A DNA stretch of 64,000 nt from Burkholderiales bacterium (GTDB taxonomy: Bacteria > Pseudomonadota > Gammaproteobacteria > Burkholderiales > Burkholderiaceae_C), in NCBI GenBank assembly GCA_016223165.1, contig JACRPO010000001.1:62001-126000 (forward strand), given 5' to 3'. The notes beneath the pieces were generated by a model that saw only the letters and a list, made by a program, of their open reading frames with translations, searched no databases and had not been told where the DNA came from. Position 1 is the first letter of the stretch. Each line of letters opens with the position of its first letter. The position numbers were made by a program, and so were the translations under genes. This document shows positions 1-9,085 of this stretch, piece by piece.

Positions 1-1
1 C

Positions 2-559
2 GCGCAGCTCGCGCTGCAATGGATGAGCCAGCCGCAGGTGCAGTTTCTCGCCGTGGTCAGCGCCGCGCGGGGCGAAGGGCGCAGCTTCATCGCCGCCAAC
101 CTGGCGGTGGCCTTCGCGCAGTTGCACGAGCGCACCCTGCTCATCGACATGGACCTGCGCAATGCCCGCCAGCACAAGATCTTCCACGTCGACAACCGGC
201 ACGGGCTCAGCACGCTCGTGAGCGGTCGCGGCACCGGCACCGAGATCCAGCGCGTCGTGGGCTACGACTCGCTCGGCGTGCTGCCTTCCGGCCCGCGCGC
301 GCCGCACCCGCAGGAGCTGCTGACCTCGCGCTCGATGTCGCCGGTGCTGGAACACGTGCGCCAGCGCTACGACGTCGTCATCGTCGACACGCCGGCCTTC
401 GCCTGTGGCGCCGACGCGCAGATCGTCAGCGCGCAGACCCGCCAGGTGCTGCTGGTCAGCGCGCCCGGCGGCGCCACGCGCGACGAGACGGAGCGCCTGG
501 TGGGCGCTTGCCGCCAGGTGGGCGCATCCGTGGCGGGCGCCGTCGTCAACAGCCGCTGA
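2..559 (+). CDS. EpsG/CapB-type chain-length regulator kinase domain (5' truncated by window)
   Basis: The frame is open to the window edge, so the N-terminus is missing; 185 residues are visible. It resembles the cytoplasmic ATPase domain of bacterial tyrosine kinases that control exopolysaccharide chain length (EpsG/CapB/Wzc C-domain). Visible motifs: a P-loop reading GEGRS (Arg where most P-loops have Lys, as I recall for EpsG-like proteins), a Walker A' segment LLIDMDLRN, and a Walker B segment VVIVDTPA. No C-terminal tyrosine cluster is present; the protein ends AGAVVNSR. The polymerase gene follows 12 bp downstream on the same strand, consistent with one exopolysaccharide operon. Family assignment is firm; kinase activity is inferred. 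Confidence 0.85.
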   Translation, partial: AQLALQWMSQPQVQFLAVVSAARGEGRSFIAANLAVAFAQLHERTLLIDMDLRNARQHKIFHVDNRHGLSTLVSGRGTGTEIQRVVGYDSLGVLPSGPRAPHPQELLTSRSMSPVLEHVRQRYDVVIVDTPAFACGADAQIVSAQTRQVLLVSAPGGATRDETERLVGACRQVGASVAGAVVNSR

Positions 560-571
560 CGGCCTCGCGTC

Positions 572-2014
572 GTGGCGACGGTCAGGTTCGCGGTCCCTCC
601 CGCCGCCTTCGAGCCGGACAAGCCGGTGGCGCCGAAGGCGACACCGGCCGTGTCGGCGGTGCCGGCCGCGCGGCCCGGGCGGAGCTGGGGCCGCATGGCG
701 CTGCAGTTCGCGCCGCTCGGCGCGGTGACGTTCCTCGCCAAGGTGTCGGTGCCGCCGCTGGGCGCGAGGGGCCTGGGCATCGACGTGCCGATCATCCTCG
801 CCGCCACCTTTGCCGGGCTCGTCGCCGGGGCGCTGCACGTGCACCCGGCCCGGCTGACGATGTACCTGGCGATGCTGGCCTGGCTCGGAGGCATGCAGCT
901 GTTCCTCGGCGAGCCGTTCTCGGCGACGTCGCTCGTGCTGCTGGCGGCGTTGTTCCTGCCGCTGACGATGCAGCTGCGCCCTGCCGAAGGCGGCCCGCTG
1001 CCGGCGGCCGCCGCCGCCGCGGCAGACCCGCCGCTGCTGCGCTCGCTCGGGGCGATGGTCAGCCTGGCGACGCTGTTCGCCGCCTGCGGCCTGCTGCAGT
1101 TCGTGCTGCAGCGCTGGGTGGGCAAGGCGGTGGCCTTTCCGGTCGAGCACCTGGTGCCGCCGGCCTGGCTCATCCAGAACTTCAACGCGCAGATCCCCGT
1201 CGGCCCGGGCGAGGTGCAGAAGGCGAACGGCGTGTTCTTCCTGGAGCCCTCGTTCTTCAGCCAGTTCATGGCGCTCGGCCTGCTGCTGGAACTGTCGCTG
1301 CGCAACCGCTTGTCGCGCATCGTCCTGCTCGGCGCCGCGCTGGCGGTCAGCTACTCGGGCACGGGCCTCGTGGTGGCCGCCCTCGGCCTGTTCGGGCTGG
1401 TGGTGGTGAAGGGCCGCTGGGACCTGCTGCTTCTCGGCGCGCTGCTGCTGCTGGTGCACTCGCTCCTGGGCGATGCGTCGCCGCTGCAGCCGCTGCTGCA
1501 CCGCATGGGCGAGTTCCGCTCGCCGCACTCCAGCGGCTCGGCGCGCTTCGTGGCCTGGATCGACATGTTCGCGCATCAGTGGTGGACCGATCCGGTGCGC
1601 GTGCTCTTCGGTGCCGGGGCCGGCAGTTTCGCGGCGCATGCGGCGCTGGCGCGCCAGCCGACAGCGGAGATGTCGTTCGCGAAGATGCTGTTCGAGTACG
1701 GCGTCACCGGCGCGGTGCTGTTCTTCGGCTTCCTCGTCTACGCCTTCAACAGCGTGCGCGCGCCGGTGGCCTTCCGCCTCGGCCTGTGCGCCACGCTGCT
1801 GGTCAACGGGGCGCTGGTGGCCTTTCCGGTCGGCATCGCCGCCAGCGTGCTGCTGTGGCCGGCGGCCGCGGCTCGCCGCGCCCTGGCCACGCCAACACCC
1901 ATGCCCGCGCCGCCGGGCGCAGCACCGCCGCCATCGGCCGTGCACGCCTCGGGGCCGGGGCCGGAGCCGCGGCCGCAGCCCGCCGCCGAGCGGAGAAGGG
2001 AGACTGCCCGATGA
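572..2014 (+). CDS. Wzy-like polysaccharide polymerase/ligase membrane protein
   Basis: 480 residues with about ten hydrophobic segments between residues 40 and 430, and a Pro/Ala/Arg-rich cytoplasmic tail after about 440. The topology and the central region (NGVFFLEPSFFSQFMALGL, then a YSGTGL segment) match O-antigen polymerase/ligase-like membrane proteins of exopolysaccharide clusters. It would join repeat units on the periplasmic face. The GTG start is 12 bp after the preceding stop. Its stop codon overlaps the next ATG (ATGA), so the two are probably translationally coupled. Polymerase versus ligase cannot be told from sequence alone. Confidence 0.75.
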   Translation: MATVRFAVPPAAFEPDKPVAPKATPAVSAVPAARPGRSWGRMALQFAPLGAVTFLAKVSVPPLGARGLGIDVPIILAATFAGLVAGALHVHPARLTMYLAMLAWLGGMQLFLGEPFSATSLVLLAALFLPLTMQLRPAEGGPLPAAAAAAADPPLLRSLGAMVSLATLFAACGLLQFVLQRWVGKAVAFPVEHLVPPAWLIQNFNAQIPVGPGEVQKANGVFFLEPSFFSQFMALGLLLELSLRNRLSRIVLLGAALAVSYSGTGLVVAALGLFGLVVVKGRWDLLLLGALLLLVHSLLGDASPLQPLLHRMGEFRSPHSSGSARFVAWIDMFAHQWWTDPVRVLFGAGAGSFAAHAALARQPTAEMSFAKMLFEYGVTGAVLFFGFLVYAFNSVRAPVAFRLGLCATLLVNGALVAFPVGIAASVLLWPAAAARRALATPTPMPAPPGAAPPPSAVHASGPGPEPRPQPAAERRRETAR

Positions 2015-3222
2015 ACACGCCCCCTTTGGTGCTCTGGGTGCTGGCCGTGACCGGCGGCCTTGCGCTGCTGCTCGCGCTGCACCCTTTCGTGACCTACCCG
2101 TTGTCGCTGCTGGCGCTGCGGTGCTGGCACCGTGCGCTGCACCGGCCGTCGTGCGCGGCGCCCGGCTCGGCAGCGCCGGGTTCTTCAACCCCGCCGTGCC
2201 CGCCGCGACGGCTCAGCTTCGCCATCTGCACCTGCGCCTACAACGAGGCGCGCGTCATCGAGGCCAAGCTGCAGAACCTGCTGGCGCTGCGCGCGCGGCA
2301 TCCGGGCCTGGAGATCCTCGTCTACGTCGACGCCTCGAGCGACGACACCGCCGCCATCTGCCGCCGCCATGAAGGGCGGATCCGGCTGCACGTCTCCGAA
2401 CGGCGCACCGGCAAGACGCACGGGATGAACCTGCTCGTGCAATCGACGCAGGCCGACATCGTCGTCTTCACCGATGCCAACGTCATGCTCGACGAGCAGG
2501 CGCTGGACCGGCTGGAAGCCCACTTCGCCGACGCCGAGGTGGGCTGCGTCTGCGGCAACCTCATCTACACCAACGCCGCCGAGTCCACCACGGCGCGCAC
2601 CGGTTCGCTCTACTGGCGGCTCGAAGAAGGCATCAAGCGGCTGGAGACCGACACCGGCTCGGTGATGGGCGCCGACGGCTCGCTCTTCGCCATCCGCCGC
2701 GCGCTGCACCGCGCGCCGCCCGACCACATCATCGACGACATGTACGTGTCCTTCATGGTGCTGTGCGGCGGCCACCGCGTCGTGCAGGCGAGCGACGTGC
2801 GCGCCTTCGAGGAGTCGGTGAGCTCCATGCGCGAGGAGTTCCAGCGCAAGGTGCGCATCGCCTGCCAGGCCTTCAACGTGCACCGGCTGCTGTGGCCGCA
2901 CCTGGCGCGGCTGCCGGCCCTGTCGCTGTACAAGTACCTGTCGCACAAGCTGCTGCGCTGGTTCACGATCTACCTTCTCGGGCTGGCCTACGCCGCCTTC
3001 CTGGCGCTGGCCCTGGTGGCCGGCTCGGTGTGGATGGCCGCGGCGCTGGCCGTGCCGCCGCTCGCGCTGTGGCTGCTGGGCTACCGCTTCCCGGTGCAGC
3101 CGGTGGCGCAGGCCTTCGACGTCCTCAGCGCGCTGGCCGGCGCCGGTGTCGGCGTCTGGCGCTCGCTGTCGGGCCACCTCTATCAGACGTGGACGCCGGC
3201 GGCATCGATCCGCAAGCCCTGA
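2011..3222 (+). CDS. Membrane-anchored family 2 glycosyltransferase
   Basis: 403 residues. An N-terminal membrane segment (about residues 8-30) precedes a GT-A domain. It shows the family 2 opening (FAICTCAYNEARVIEAKL), an acidic metal/sugar-nucleotide motif in VVFTDANVMLD, and an acceptor-side IIDDMYVSF segment. Two or three C-terminal membrane helices follow (about 310-375). This layout is typical of processive or lipid-linked GT2 enzymes that build exopolysaccharide. The start ATG overlaps the polymerase stop. Its 3' end overlaps the convergent glycosyltransferase gene by 40 bp. Donor and acceptor sugars are unknown. Confidence 0.85.
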   Translation: MNTPPLVLWVLAVTGGLALLLALHPFVTYPLSLLALRCWHRALHRPSCAAPGSAAPGSSTPPCPPRRLSFAICTCAYNEARVIEAKLQNLLALRARHPGLEILVYVDASSDDTAAICRRHEGRIRLHVSERRTGKTHGMNLLVQSTQADIVVFTDANVMLDEQALDRLEAHFADAEVGCVCGNLIYTNAAESTTARTGSLYWRLEEGIKRLETDTGSVMGADGSLFAIRRALHRAPPDHIIDDMYVSFMVLCGGHRVVQASDVRAFEESVSSMREEFQRKVRIACQAFNVHRLLWPHLARLPALSLYKYLSHKLLRWFTIYLLGLAYAAFLALALVAGSVWMAAALAVPPLALWLLGYRFPVQPVAQAFDVLSALAGAGVGVWRSLSGHLYQTWTPAASIRKP

Positions 3223-4439
3223 GCGGCCGCGGCGGGGGCCGACGACAGTTCCTCGATGGCGTTGCGCAGCGCGACGCCGCGATCACCCCAGTGGAACAGC
3301 GGTGCCGCGCTGGCGTGGGCCTGGCGTTGCAGGCGGTCGAGCAGCGGCAGGTCGTCCATGCTGGCCACGACCTGCCGCACGAGCGCGGGCAGGTCGGCGC
3401 AGGTGAGCATCGCGTCGCGCATCGCCGCCGGCAGGCCGGCGGCGGCGACGTCCAGCGTCACCACCGGCATGCGCCCGAACACGTAGTCCAGGAACTTGAG
3501 CTTGAAGCCGCCGCCGATCGCTTCGGGAACGATGGCCAGCCGAGCCTGGCGCAGCAGCGGCGCGATGTCGTCGACGAAGCCATGCAGCCTGACGCTGGCA
3601 TGGCCGGCCAGCTGCGCGCGCAGCGCATCGGGCATGTCGCCGACCACGTCCAGGCCGATGCCGTGCGCAGTGAAAGGCCCGTCGGCGTGGCGGACCAGCG
3701 CCTTCAGGTTCTCCTGCTTGGCGACCCAGCGGAACGAACCCACCATCAGCGCGCGTCGCGGCACTTGCGCGCTGAGCGTGCGCTCGGGCATGCGCAGGCC
3801 GCTGTAGCCGGGGGTCAGCACGATGGTGCGCCGGCCGCCGCGGTCGCGCTCGAAGGCCTGCGCGTCCTCTTCGGCGATGCAGCACAGCAGGTCCGCCGCG
3901 CCGGCCAGCCGCCGCTCGATGCGGCGGATCTTGAGCAGGTTCAGCCAGGCCCCCAGGCGCCGCACTGAAGAGCCGCTGAACTGGCGCACGAGGCCTTGCC
4001 AGAGAGTCGACTCGTGGTTGTGTGCCACGTGCACGAGGACCGGGGGCTTGGTGCGGCGGCGCGCATGCTGCAGCACCGCGGGCAGCGCCCAGGCCATGCC
4101 GTAGTGGTCGATGACGACGGCGTCCCATGCCTGCGTGAGCACGCTCGCGAGGCGCTTGCGGTAAGCGGGTGTGGCGTGCACGGCGCCGTTCAGCGGCTGC
4201 AGGCTGGCCAGGCCGCGCCAGGTGGGATGCGGACCGCCGCCGATGCCATGCCACCGCACGGCCGCGTGGCCCGGCGGCACGGCATCGCGCCTGGCGGCGT
4301 GGCCGAAGAAGTGGACGCTGGCGCCGGCCTCGGCCAAGGCACCGGCCAGCCGGGCCGAGTAGATGCGGTCGCCGCTGTCCAGCGGGAAGGGCAGGGTGCG
4401 CGCCAGCCACAGGCAGCGCAGTGAGTGCGCGGCGGTCAT
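3183..4439 (-). CDS. Glycosyltransferase (GT4-like, PEP-CTERM/Eps-associated type)
   Basis: 418 residues. The start LWLARTLPFPLDSGDRIYSA is characteristic of GT-B glycosyltransferases found in exopolysaccharide loci. The C-terminal half contains a donor-site-like segment with VPEAIGGGFKLKFLDYVFG, the usual place of the GT4 EPFG/E-x7-E motif. It is cytoplasmic with no membrane helix. The ATG overlaps the stop of the upstream pyruvyl transferase gene by 4 bp, so it belongs to the minus-strand operon. It would transfer a sugar to a lipid-linked intermediate; specificity is unknown. The 3' end overlaps the convergent gene by 40 bp. Confidence 0.8.
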   Translation of the reverse strand: MTAAHSLRCLWLARTLPFPLDSGDRIYSARLAGALAEAGASVHFFGHAARRDAVPPGHAAVRWHGIGGGPHPTWRGLASLQPLNGAVHATPAYRKRLASVLTQAWDAVVIDHYGMAWALPAVLQHARRRTKPPVLVHVAHNHESTLWQGLVRQFSGSSVRRLGAWLNLLKIRRIERRLAGAADLLCCIAEEDAQAFERDRGGRRTIVLTPGYSGLRMPERTLSAQVPRRALMVGSFRWVAKQENLKALVRHADGPFTAHGIGLDVVGDMPDALRAQLAGHASVRLHGFVDDIAPLLRQARLAIVPEAIGGGFKLKFLDYVFGRMPVVTLDVAAAGLPAAMRDAMLTCADLPALVRQVVASMDDLPLLDRLQRQAHASAAPLFHWGDRGVALRNAIEELSSAPAAAAQGLRIDAAGVHV

Positions 4440-5653
4440 CGCAGCTTGGCGCCCAGGCGCTCCGGGGTCCGGCCAGGAAGCACGGCGGCCTCGCCCAGCG
4501 CCGGCTGCGCAGGCGGCATGGGCTGCATGGGCGGTGTCGGGGGCAGCGCCGCGGCGCGCCGCGAGGCCAGCCGGCCGGCGCGGCGATCGGCCTGCAGGCG
4601 CGCGACGGCATCGTCGCAGCGCTGCAGCGCCCGCTCGTGCGCGCCGTCGTTGCTCAGCCGCGGGGGTGATGCCAGCACCTGGTGCAACTGCTCGGCCGCC
4701 TGCTCGAGAAAGCGTGGGTAGACGCCCGGCGCGAAGCGCTCGCGCAAGGCCGGCCCGAGGCGCGCCAGGCGCTTGAGCACCATCTCGGCGAGCACGCTGG
4801 CACGGCGGCGCCAGAACTGCTCGGAGCGCGCCGTGGCACGGGCGTGCTCGCCGAGCAGCTGCTCGCGCGTCCATGCCAGTTCGCGCGGGCCGCCGGTGCG
4901 CCGCGGCTGCTCATGCCACGGCTGCGCGTGCCAGGCACCGATGTGCGCGAACGAGCTGTGCATCAGCACCTTGTCGCGCAAGGCCTCGAGCGGCGAGCTC
5001 GGTGCGAGCCGCAGCGGCGTGTACTCCACGCCGACCGTCGCCGCCCAGTCGGTCCACTTGAAGGGCGCGACCTCGCGCGACAGCACGATCGGGATCCAGG
5101 GCACGCGCAGCGCATCGGCGACGATGGCGGCGTGCATCGACTCGGCGATCACCAACCGGGCCGTGGCGATGCGGTGAACGACGGCCTTCGCGTCGGCGCG
5201 CGGGTCGACGAACTCGACGCCGGCCATCGCGCAGGCCTCGGGCCATTGCCCGAAGCGCACGGACTTCCAGTGCGGCACGAACAGGGTACCGCCACCGGCC
5301 GTGGGGCGCGCCTGCCAACGCGGATGCCGGGCCAGCAGGATGGCCGGGTCGCTGATCGCCGCGTCATCGGGCAGCGACATCAGGCGCGCCGTGAGCGGCC
5401 CGCGCACGCCGTAGATGCGCCAGCGCGCGGGGGCGGCCTGCACGTCGGGCGGACGCGCGTAGCCGGTGCCTGTGCCCAGCACGACATTCAGGCCGCTCGC
5501 CGGCAGGCGCCGGTCGAGGATGGAGCCGATGCCGATGAAGTTGATGCCGTCGGCGGCGCCGTCGAACAGCGCCGGGAAGAGCTCGGGCCACAACCAGGCG
5601 TTCAGCTCGTCGCCGAAGTTGCGTTCGACACCGGTGGTCAGGTGGATCTTCAT
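4436..5653 (-). CDS. Polysaccharide pyruvyl transferase family protein
   Basis: 405 residues. The N-terminus (MKIHLTTGVERNFGDELNAW) and the central LGTGTGYA, RGPLTARL and VIAESMHAAIVADALRVPW segments match the polysaccharide pyruvyl transferase fold. That family adds ketal-linked pyruvate from PEP to a sugar, giving the polymer a negative charge. The last 130 or so residues are Ala/Arg/Pro-rich and are not expected in the family. Start and stop both overlap the neighbouring genes by 4 bp (flippase upstream, glycosyltransferase downstream). Some members of this fold are glycosyltransferases, so the reaction is probable, not proven. Confidence 0.8.
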   Translation of the reverse strand: MKIHLTTGVERNFGDELNAWLWPELFPALFDGAADGINFIGIGSILDRRLPASGLNVVLGTGTGYARPPDVQAAPARWRIYGVRGPLTARLMSLPDDAAISDPAILLARHPRWQARPTAGGGTLFVPHWKSVRFGQWPEACAMAGVEFVDPRADAKAVVHRIATARLVIAESMHAAIVADALRVPWIPIVLSREVAPFKWTDWAATVGVEYTPLRLAPSSPLEALRDKVLMHSSFAHIGAWHAQPWHEQPRRTGGPRELAWTREQLLGEHARATARSEQFWRRRASVLAEMVLKRLARLGPALRERFAPGVYPRFLEQAAEQLHQVLASPPRLSNDGAHERALQRCDDAVARLQADRRAGRLASRRAAALPPTPPMQPMPPAQPALGEAAVLPGRTPERLGAKLR

Positions 5654-7161
5654 GAGCGTCCCGCGGCAGGCTGGAAGACATGGCGCCATGCTGCCGTGAC
5701 GCGCTCGCTGCCGAGCAGCGCGGCGGTCACGAAGGCATAGATCGTTGCACCGACGAGGCCGCCCGCCACCAGCGAGACGAACGGCGAGACGAACGGCGCG
5801 GCCGAAGGCGGCCCGAGCGTCGACAGCGCGCTGTGCAGCAGCGCACCCATGGCGAGCGCGGCCGTGAAGGGGATGCCCACGGCCCGCAGCACGACGGGCA
5901 GGCCGATGCCGAAGCGCGCGTGCAGCAGGCCCAGCATCAGCGGCAGCACGAACGCCAGCCGCGCCACCCAGGCGAGCGGGCTCTGCAGCACCGCCGTCAT
6001 CAAGGCCAGGCTCGCCAGTTCGGCCAGGCTCACCGCCAGCGCGACGCGCGGCTGCCCGAGGCCGAGGAACAAGGTGTTGGCCATGAAGGTGGGGCTGCGC
6101 ACCGCCTGGGCGAGCGCGAAAGCCGCCACCAGGCCGGCCGCCTGCTCCCAGCCCGCGCGGCCGATGAACAGCACCAGCGGCTCGGCCAGCACGGCCATCA
6201 GCACGAGCACCGGCATCATCACGAAGCACAGCCGGCGCGTCGTGGCGACGAACAGCGCGCCGACGTTGCGCCCTTCGTGCGCTGCCGCCGCCAAGCGCGA
6301 CAACGCCACGCGCGCGACGCCGGTGACGAGCACGGCCACCAGCATCTCCACGACGCGCAGCGCCAGCGCCACCTGGCCGACCACGGCCGCGGGCAGCACG
6401 ACGCTGCAGCCGACCTGGAAGAAGCGGCTCATGTTGGCGCCGAGCAGGCTCGAAGCCGAGTTCCACGAGGCGTAGCCGGCCAGCCGGCGGGCGCCGGAGA
6501 GGTCGCGCGTCAGGTGCGCGCGCGGCGCCCGCAAGGCGGCGAGCAGCACCAGCAGGGCCAGCGCCGCGAGGTTCTGGTTGATGACCACGGCCCATGCGCC
6601 CGCGCCCTGCGCCAGCGCGACGAGGGCGGCGGCGCCGGCGACCAGGCGGCTGCCGGCCATGGCCAGCGCGAGCGGGCGCATCGACAGTTGCCGGCGCAGC
6701 CGCGCGATGGACATCGCCGAGGCCGCCGACATCAGGACCGAAGGCGCCATCCACAGCGCCAGCGCGGCGGTGCTGATCTCCACACCGAGGCCCGAGCCGA
6801 CGCCCGCACCGGCCGCCTGCCGCGACATCGTCAGCCAGCCGTAGGCACCGATGGCCAGCGTCAGCGCCAGCGCCAGCAGCAGGCCGGCCGTGTGCGCGGC
6901 GTTCACGTCCGCAGGCCGCAGGTCCTTGCGCTGCACGACGGCGTTGTGGAAGAAGCTCTCGACGAACGAGCAGGCGATCTGCACCACGCCGAGCGCGACG
7001 GCGGCGCGGCCGAAGGTGTCGGCATCGAGGTAGCGCGCCAGCATCGCCAGCACGACGAAGGACATCGCGGCCAGGCTCACCGCTTCCAGGCTCGACCAGA
7101 GCATCGGCTGGCTGGCCGCGCGGCGAGCGTCGGTCGTGGGCTGCGTCGTGGGCTCCGTCAT
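5650..7161 (-). CDS. Wzx-like oligosaccharide flippase (MOP superfamily)
   Basis: 503 residues with about twelve to fourteen predicted membrane helices spread over the whole length and short charged loops. It matches lipopolysaccharide/exopolysaccharide biosynthesis flippases that move undecaprenyl-linked repeat units across the inner membrane. N-terminal helices carry the usual SLAAMSFVVLAMLARYL-type segment. The next gene downstream (pyruvyl transferase) starts inside this stop codon. The GH16 gene ends 38 bp upstream. With the Wzy-like polymerase and the EpsG-type regulator it completes a Wzx/Wzy-dependent export set. Confidence 0.85.
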   Translation of the reverse strand: MTEPTTQPTTDARRAASQPMLWSSLEAVSLAAMSFVVLAMLARYLDADTFGRAAVALGVVQIACSFVESFFHNAVVQRKDLRPADVNAAHTAGLLLALALTLAIGAYGWLTMSRQAAGAGVGSGLGVEISTAALALWMAPSVLMSAASAMSIARLRRQLSMRPLALAMAGSRLVAGAAALVALAQGAGAWAVVINQNLAALALLVLLAALRAPRAHLTRDLSGARRLAGYASWNSASSLLGANMSRFFQVGCSVVLPAAVVGQVALALRVVEMLVAVLVTGVARVALSRLAAAAHEGRNVGALFVATTRRLCFVMMPVLVLMAVLAEPLVLFIGRAGWEQAAGLVAAFALAQAVRSPTFMANTLFLGLGQPRVALAVSLAELASLALMTAVLQSPLAWVARLAFVLPLMLGLLHARFGIGLPVVLRAVGIPFTAALAMGALLHSALSTLGPPSAAPFVSPFVSLVAGGLVGATIYAFVTAALLGSERVTAAWRHVFQPAAGRS

Positions 7162-7199
7162 CGGGGCTCCCTCATGGGTTCACTGGGTTCACTCACGGT

Positions 7200-8138
7200 T
7201 CACTCGCGGCTGTAGGCGCGGATGTGGTCGATCTCGAAGCGGCCGGGCCACGGCGTCGAGGCATCGGGGTCGGGGATCCAGTTCGGGTCCTTGCTGCCCA
7301 CGGCCAGGTTGGCCAACATGTACATCGGCTCGTGCAGCTGGTGCGGGCCGCTCTCGAACTGCAGCTGCCCGTCGATGAAGAAGCGCACGTCCTCGGCCGT
7401 CCATTCGGCGCCGTAGACGTGGAAGCCGTCGGTGGTGTCGATGACGCCGTCGACCTGGCGCTTGCCCGGACGGGCCTTCGAGCGGCCCTTCTCGATGATG
7501 CCCAGGTGCACGCCGCGCGGCCGCGCGCCCGAGCCTTCGAAGACGTCGATCTCGGGCGGCCACGTGCCGCTCTTGGGCAACAGCCAGAACGCCGGCCAGA
7601 AGCCGCGGCCGGCGGGCAGGCGCGCGCAGATCTCGAAGTAGCCGTAGCGCTGCCAGTGCGTCAGCTCGCTCGTGATGCAGCCCGAGACGTAGCGCTGGCC
7701 GCCGAGCAGCGACGCCATGCGTTCGTCGGCGCGCTCGGCGGTGATCGTCAGCACGCCGTCGGCGATCGAGAACGGCTGCACGCGCATCGGCGCGCCGCCC
7801 TTGCCGGGATGGCCGGCGTAGTCGACATCGACGTACACCTGCTTCTCGCCGTTGATGATGGTGTGGCGCTCGTGCCTGTAACGGCTGCGCCAGGCCGGCG
7901 CACCGGGCCGGCCGCCGCGCGCCGTCTCGTTGATGCGCGAGACGTCGGTGTCGTCGAAGTCGTCGCCGAAGCTCGGGCGGTAGCCCGGCGGGACGAAGCT
8001 ACGGCCCGCCCCGGCTTCGCTGCGCGCCGCGCGCGCCAGGCCCGCGGCGGCGCTGCAGGCGGCGCCGGCGCCGGCGGCCACGACGCGGCGGAGGAAGTCG
8101 CGGCGTCTCTCTTCCGGCACGGCGGGCGCGGTCTGCAC
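7200..8138 (-). CDS. Secreted GH16 endoglycanase with Tat-type signal
   Basis: 312 residues from a GTG start with GAGAGG ten bases upstream; no ATG fits. The N-terminus has a twin-arginine motif (RRRDFLRRVV, residues 12-21) followed by an Ala-rich hydrophobic stretch, so Tat export is likely. The rest is a glycoside hydrolase family 16 jelly-roll domain with the catalytic EIDVFE motif (Glu196 nucleophile, Asp198, Glu201 acid/base) and GFWPAFWLLP upstream of it. GH16 enzymes cut beta-1,3 or beta-1,4 glycans. Within an exopolysaccharide operon it probably trims or releases the polymer. It starts 14 bp after the upstream glycosyltransferase. Confidence 0.88.
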   Translation of the reverse strand: MQTAPAVPEERRRDFLRRVVAAGAGAACSAAAGLARAARSEAGAGRSFVPPGYRPSFGDDFDDTDVSRINETARGGRPGAPAWRSRYRHERHTIINGEKQVYVDVDYAGHPGKGGAPMRVQPFSIADGVLTITAERADERMASLLGGQRYVSGCITSELTHWQRYGYFEICARLPAGRGFWPAFWLLPKSGTWPPEIDVFEGSGARPRGVHLGIIEKGRSKARPGKRQVDGVIDTTDGFHVYGAEWTAEDVRFFIDGQLQFESGPHQLHEPMYMLANLAVGSKDPNWIPDPDASTPWPGRFEIDHIRAYSRE

Positions 8139-8152
8139 GGTACGCGCGCCTC

Positions 8153-9085
8153 TCAGGCCGCCGTCGGCAGCCGCCGCCTGCCGCGCCGCGCGCCGCGCCG
8201 CAGCCAGGCCATGGCCAGCGCATGCAGCGGCGGGCGCAGCAGTTCGCGGTAGACCGCGAAAGCCGCGAAGGCGACCATCGCCAGCGCGCGAGGCGTGCGC
8301 AGCTGAAGGCGTGCCGCATAGGCTTTGTAGTATTTGCTGAAAAAGTGATTCGTGTAGTGGATCGACCAATAGATGCGGCGCCATGCCTGCGTGCGCTGGC
8401 CGCCGGTGCGGACCTGCGACAACGGCAGGTGCAGGCTGTGGCAGTCGTTGGTCACCCAGAGGTCGTGGCCGTGCACGAAGAGATTCATCTGGTAGTCGGT
8501 TTCCTCGCGGTAGCCGTTGCCGCGCGCGTAGGCGCCGTCGAAGGGGTAGGCCAGCAGCAGCTCGCGGCGCGTGAGGATGACGGCGTTGGTGATGGGCTGC
8601 AGCCGGTCGCCGGCGAAGCGGGCGCCGTTGACGTATTCGCACAGCACGGGGCGGAAGGGCACGCTGTCGCGCAGGCCGTTGCCGAAGCGGCGCAGCGCCT
8701 CGGCCGCTGTCTCGCCGGGCTGCATGTAGATGCGCCGGCCGGAGACGGCCGCGGCGCGCAGGCCCTCGAGCTTGGCCAGGCAGGTGCGCGCGTAGCCGGG
8801 CTCCAGGGACTCGTCGTCGTCGCAGAAGAGCACGTGCGCGTTGCTGCACGCCTGCACGCCGACGTTGCGCGACTGCGAAGCACCGAGCCGGCTCGCATTG
8901 CGCAGGAAGCGCATGCGCACGCCGGGGTGCGCGGCGGCGATCTCGCCGACCACGGCCTCGCTGTCGTCTTCGCCGGCATCGCTGACGAAGATCACCTCGT
9001 CCACGAGCTCCTGCGCGAAGTAGCTGCGGGCCACGCGGCGCAGCGTGTGCGCGCGGTTGCGCGTGGGGACGACGATGCTGATCAC
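8153..9085 (-). CDS. Family 2 glycosyltransferase
   Basis: 310 residues. The opening ISIVVPTRNRAHTLRR and the FCDDDESLEPGY metal-binding motif define a GT-A family 2 enzyme. There is no clear transmembrane anchor, although residues 255-275 are hydrophobic. The GTG start overlaps the stop of the upstream glycosyltransferase (GTGA). Downstream lies the Tat-exported GH16 gene. Its role is transfer of one sugar during repeat-unit assembly; the donor is unknown. Confidence 0.85.
   Translation of the reverse strand: MISIVVPTRNRAHTLRRVARSYFAQELVDEVIFVSDAGEDDSEAVVGEIAAAHPGVRMRFLRNASRLGASQSRNVGVQACSNAHVLFCDDDESLEPGYARTCLAKLEGLRAAAVSGRRIYMQPGETAAEALRRFGNGLRDSVPFRPVLCEYVNGARFAGDRLQPITNAVILTRRELLLAYPFDGAYARGNGYREETDYQMNLFVHGHDLWVTNDCHSLHLPLSQVRTGGQRTQAWRRIYWSIHYTNHFFSKYYKAYAARLQLRTPRALAMVAFAAFAVYRELLRPPLHALAMAWLRRGARRGRRRLPTAA

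Noticed and set aside
19..2010. Long open frame upstream of and in frame with the family 2 glycosyltransferase
   Set aside because: It is the +2 shadow of the EpsG-type and polymerase genes; its translation is Arg/Ala-rich with no family features. The real start is ATG 2011.
5680..7215. 511-codon open frame antisense to the flippase gene
   Set aside because: Arg/Gln/His-rich translation typical of antisense frames in GC-rich DNA; the flippase on the other strand has clear membrane helices.
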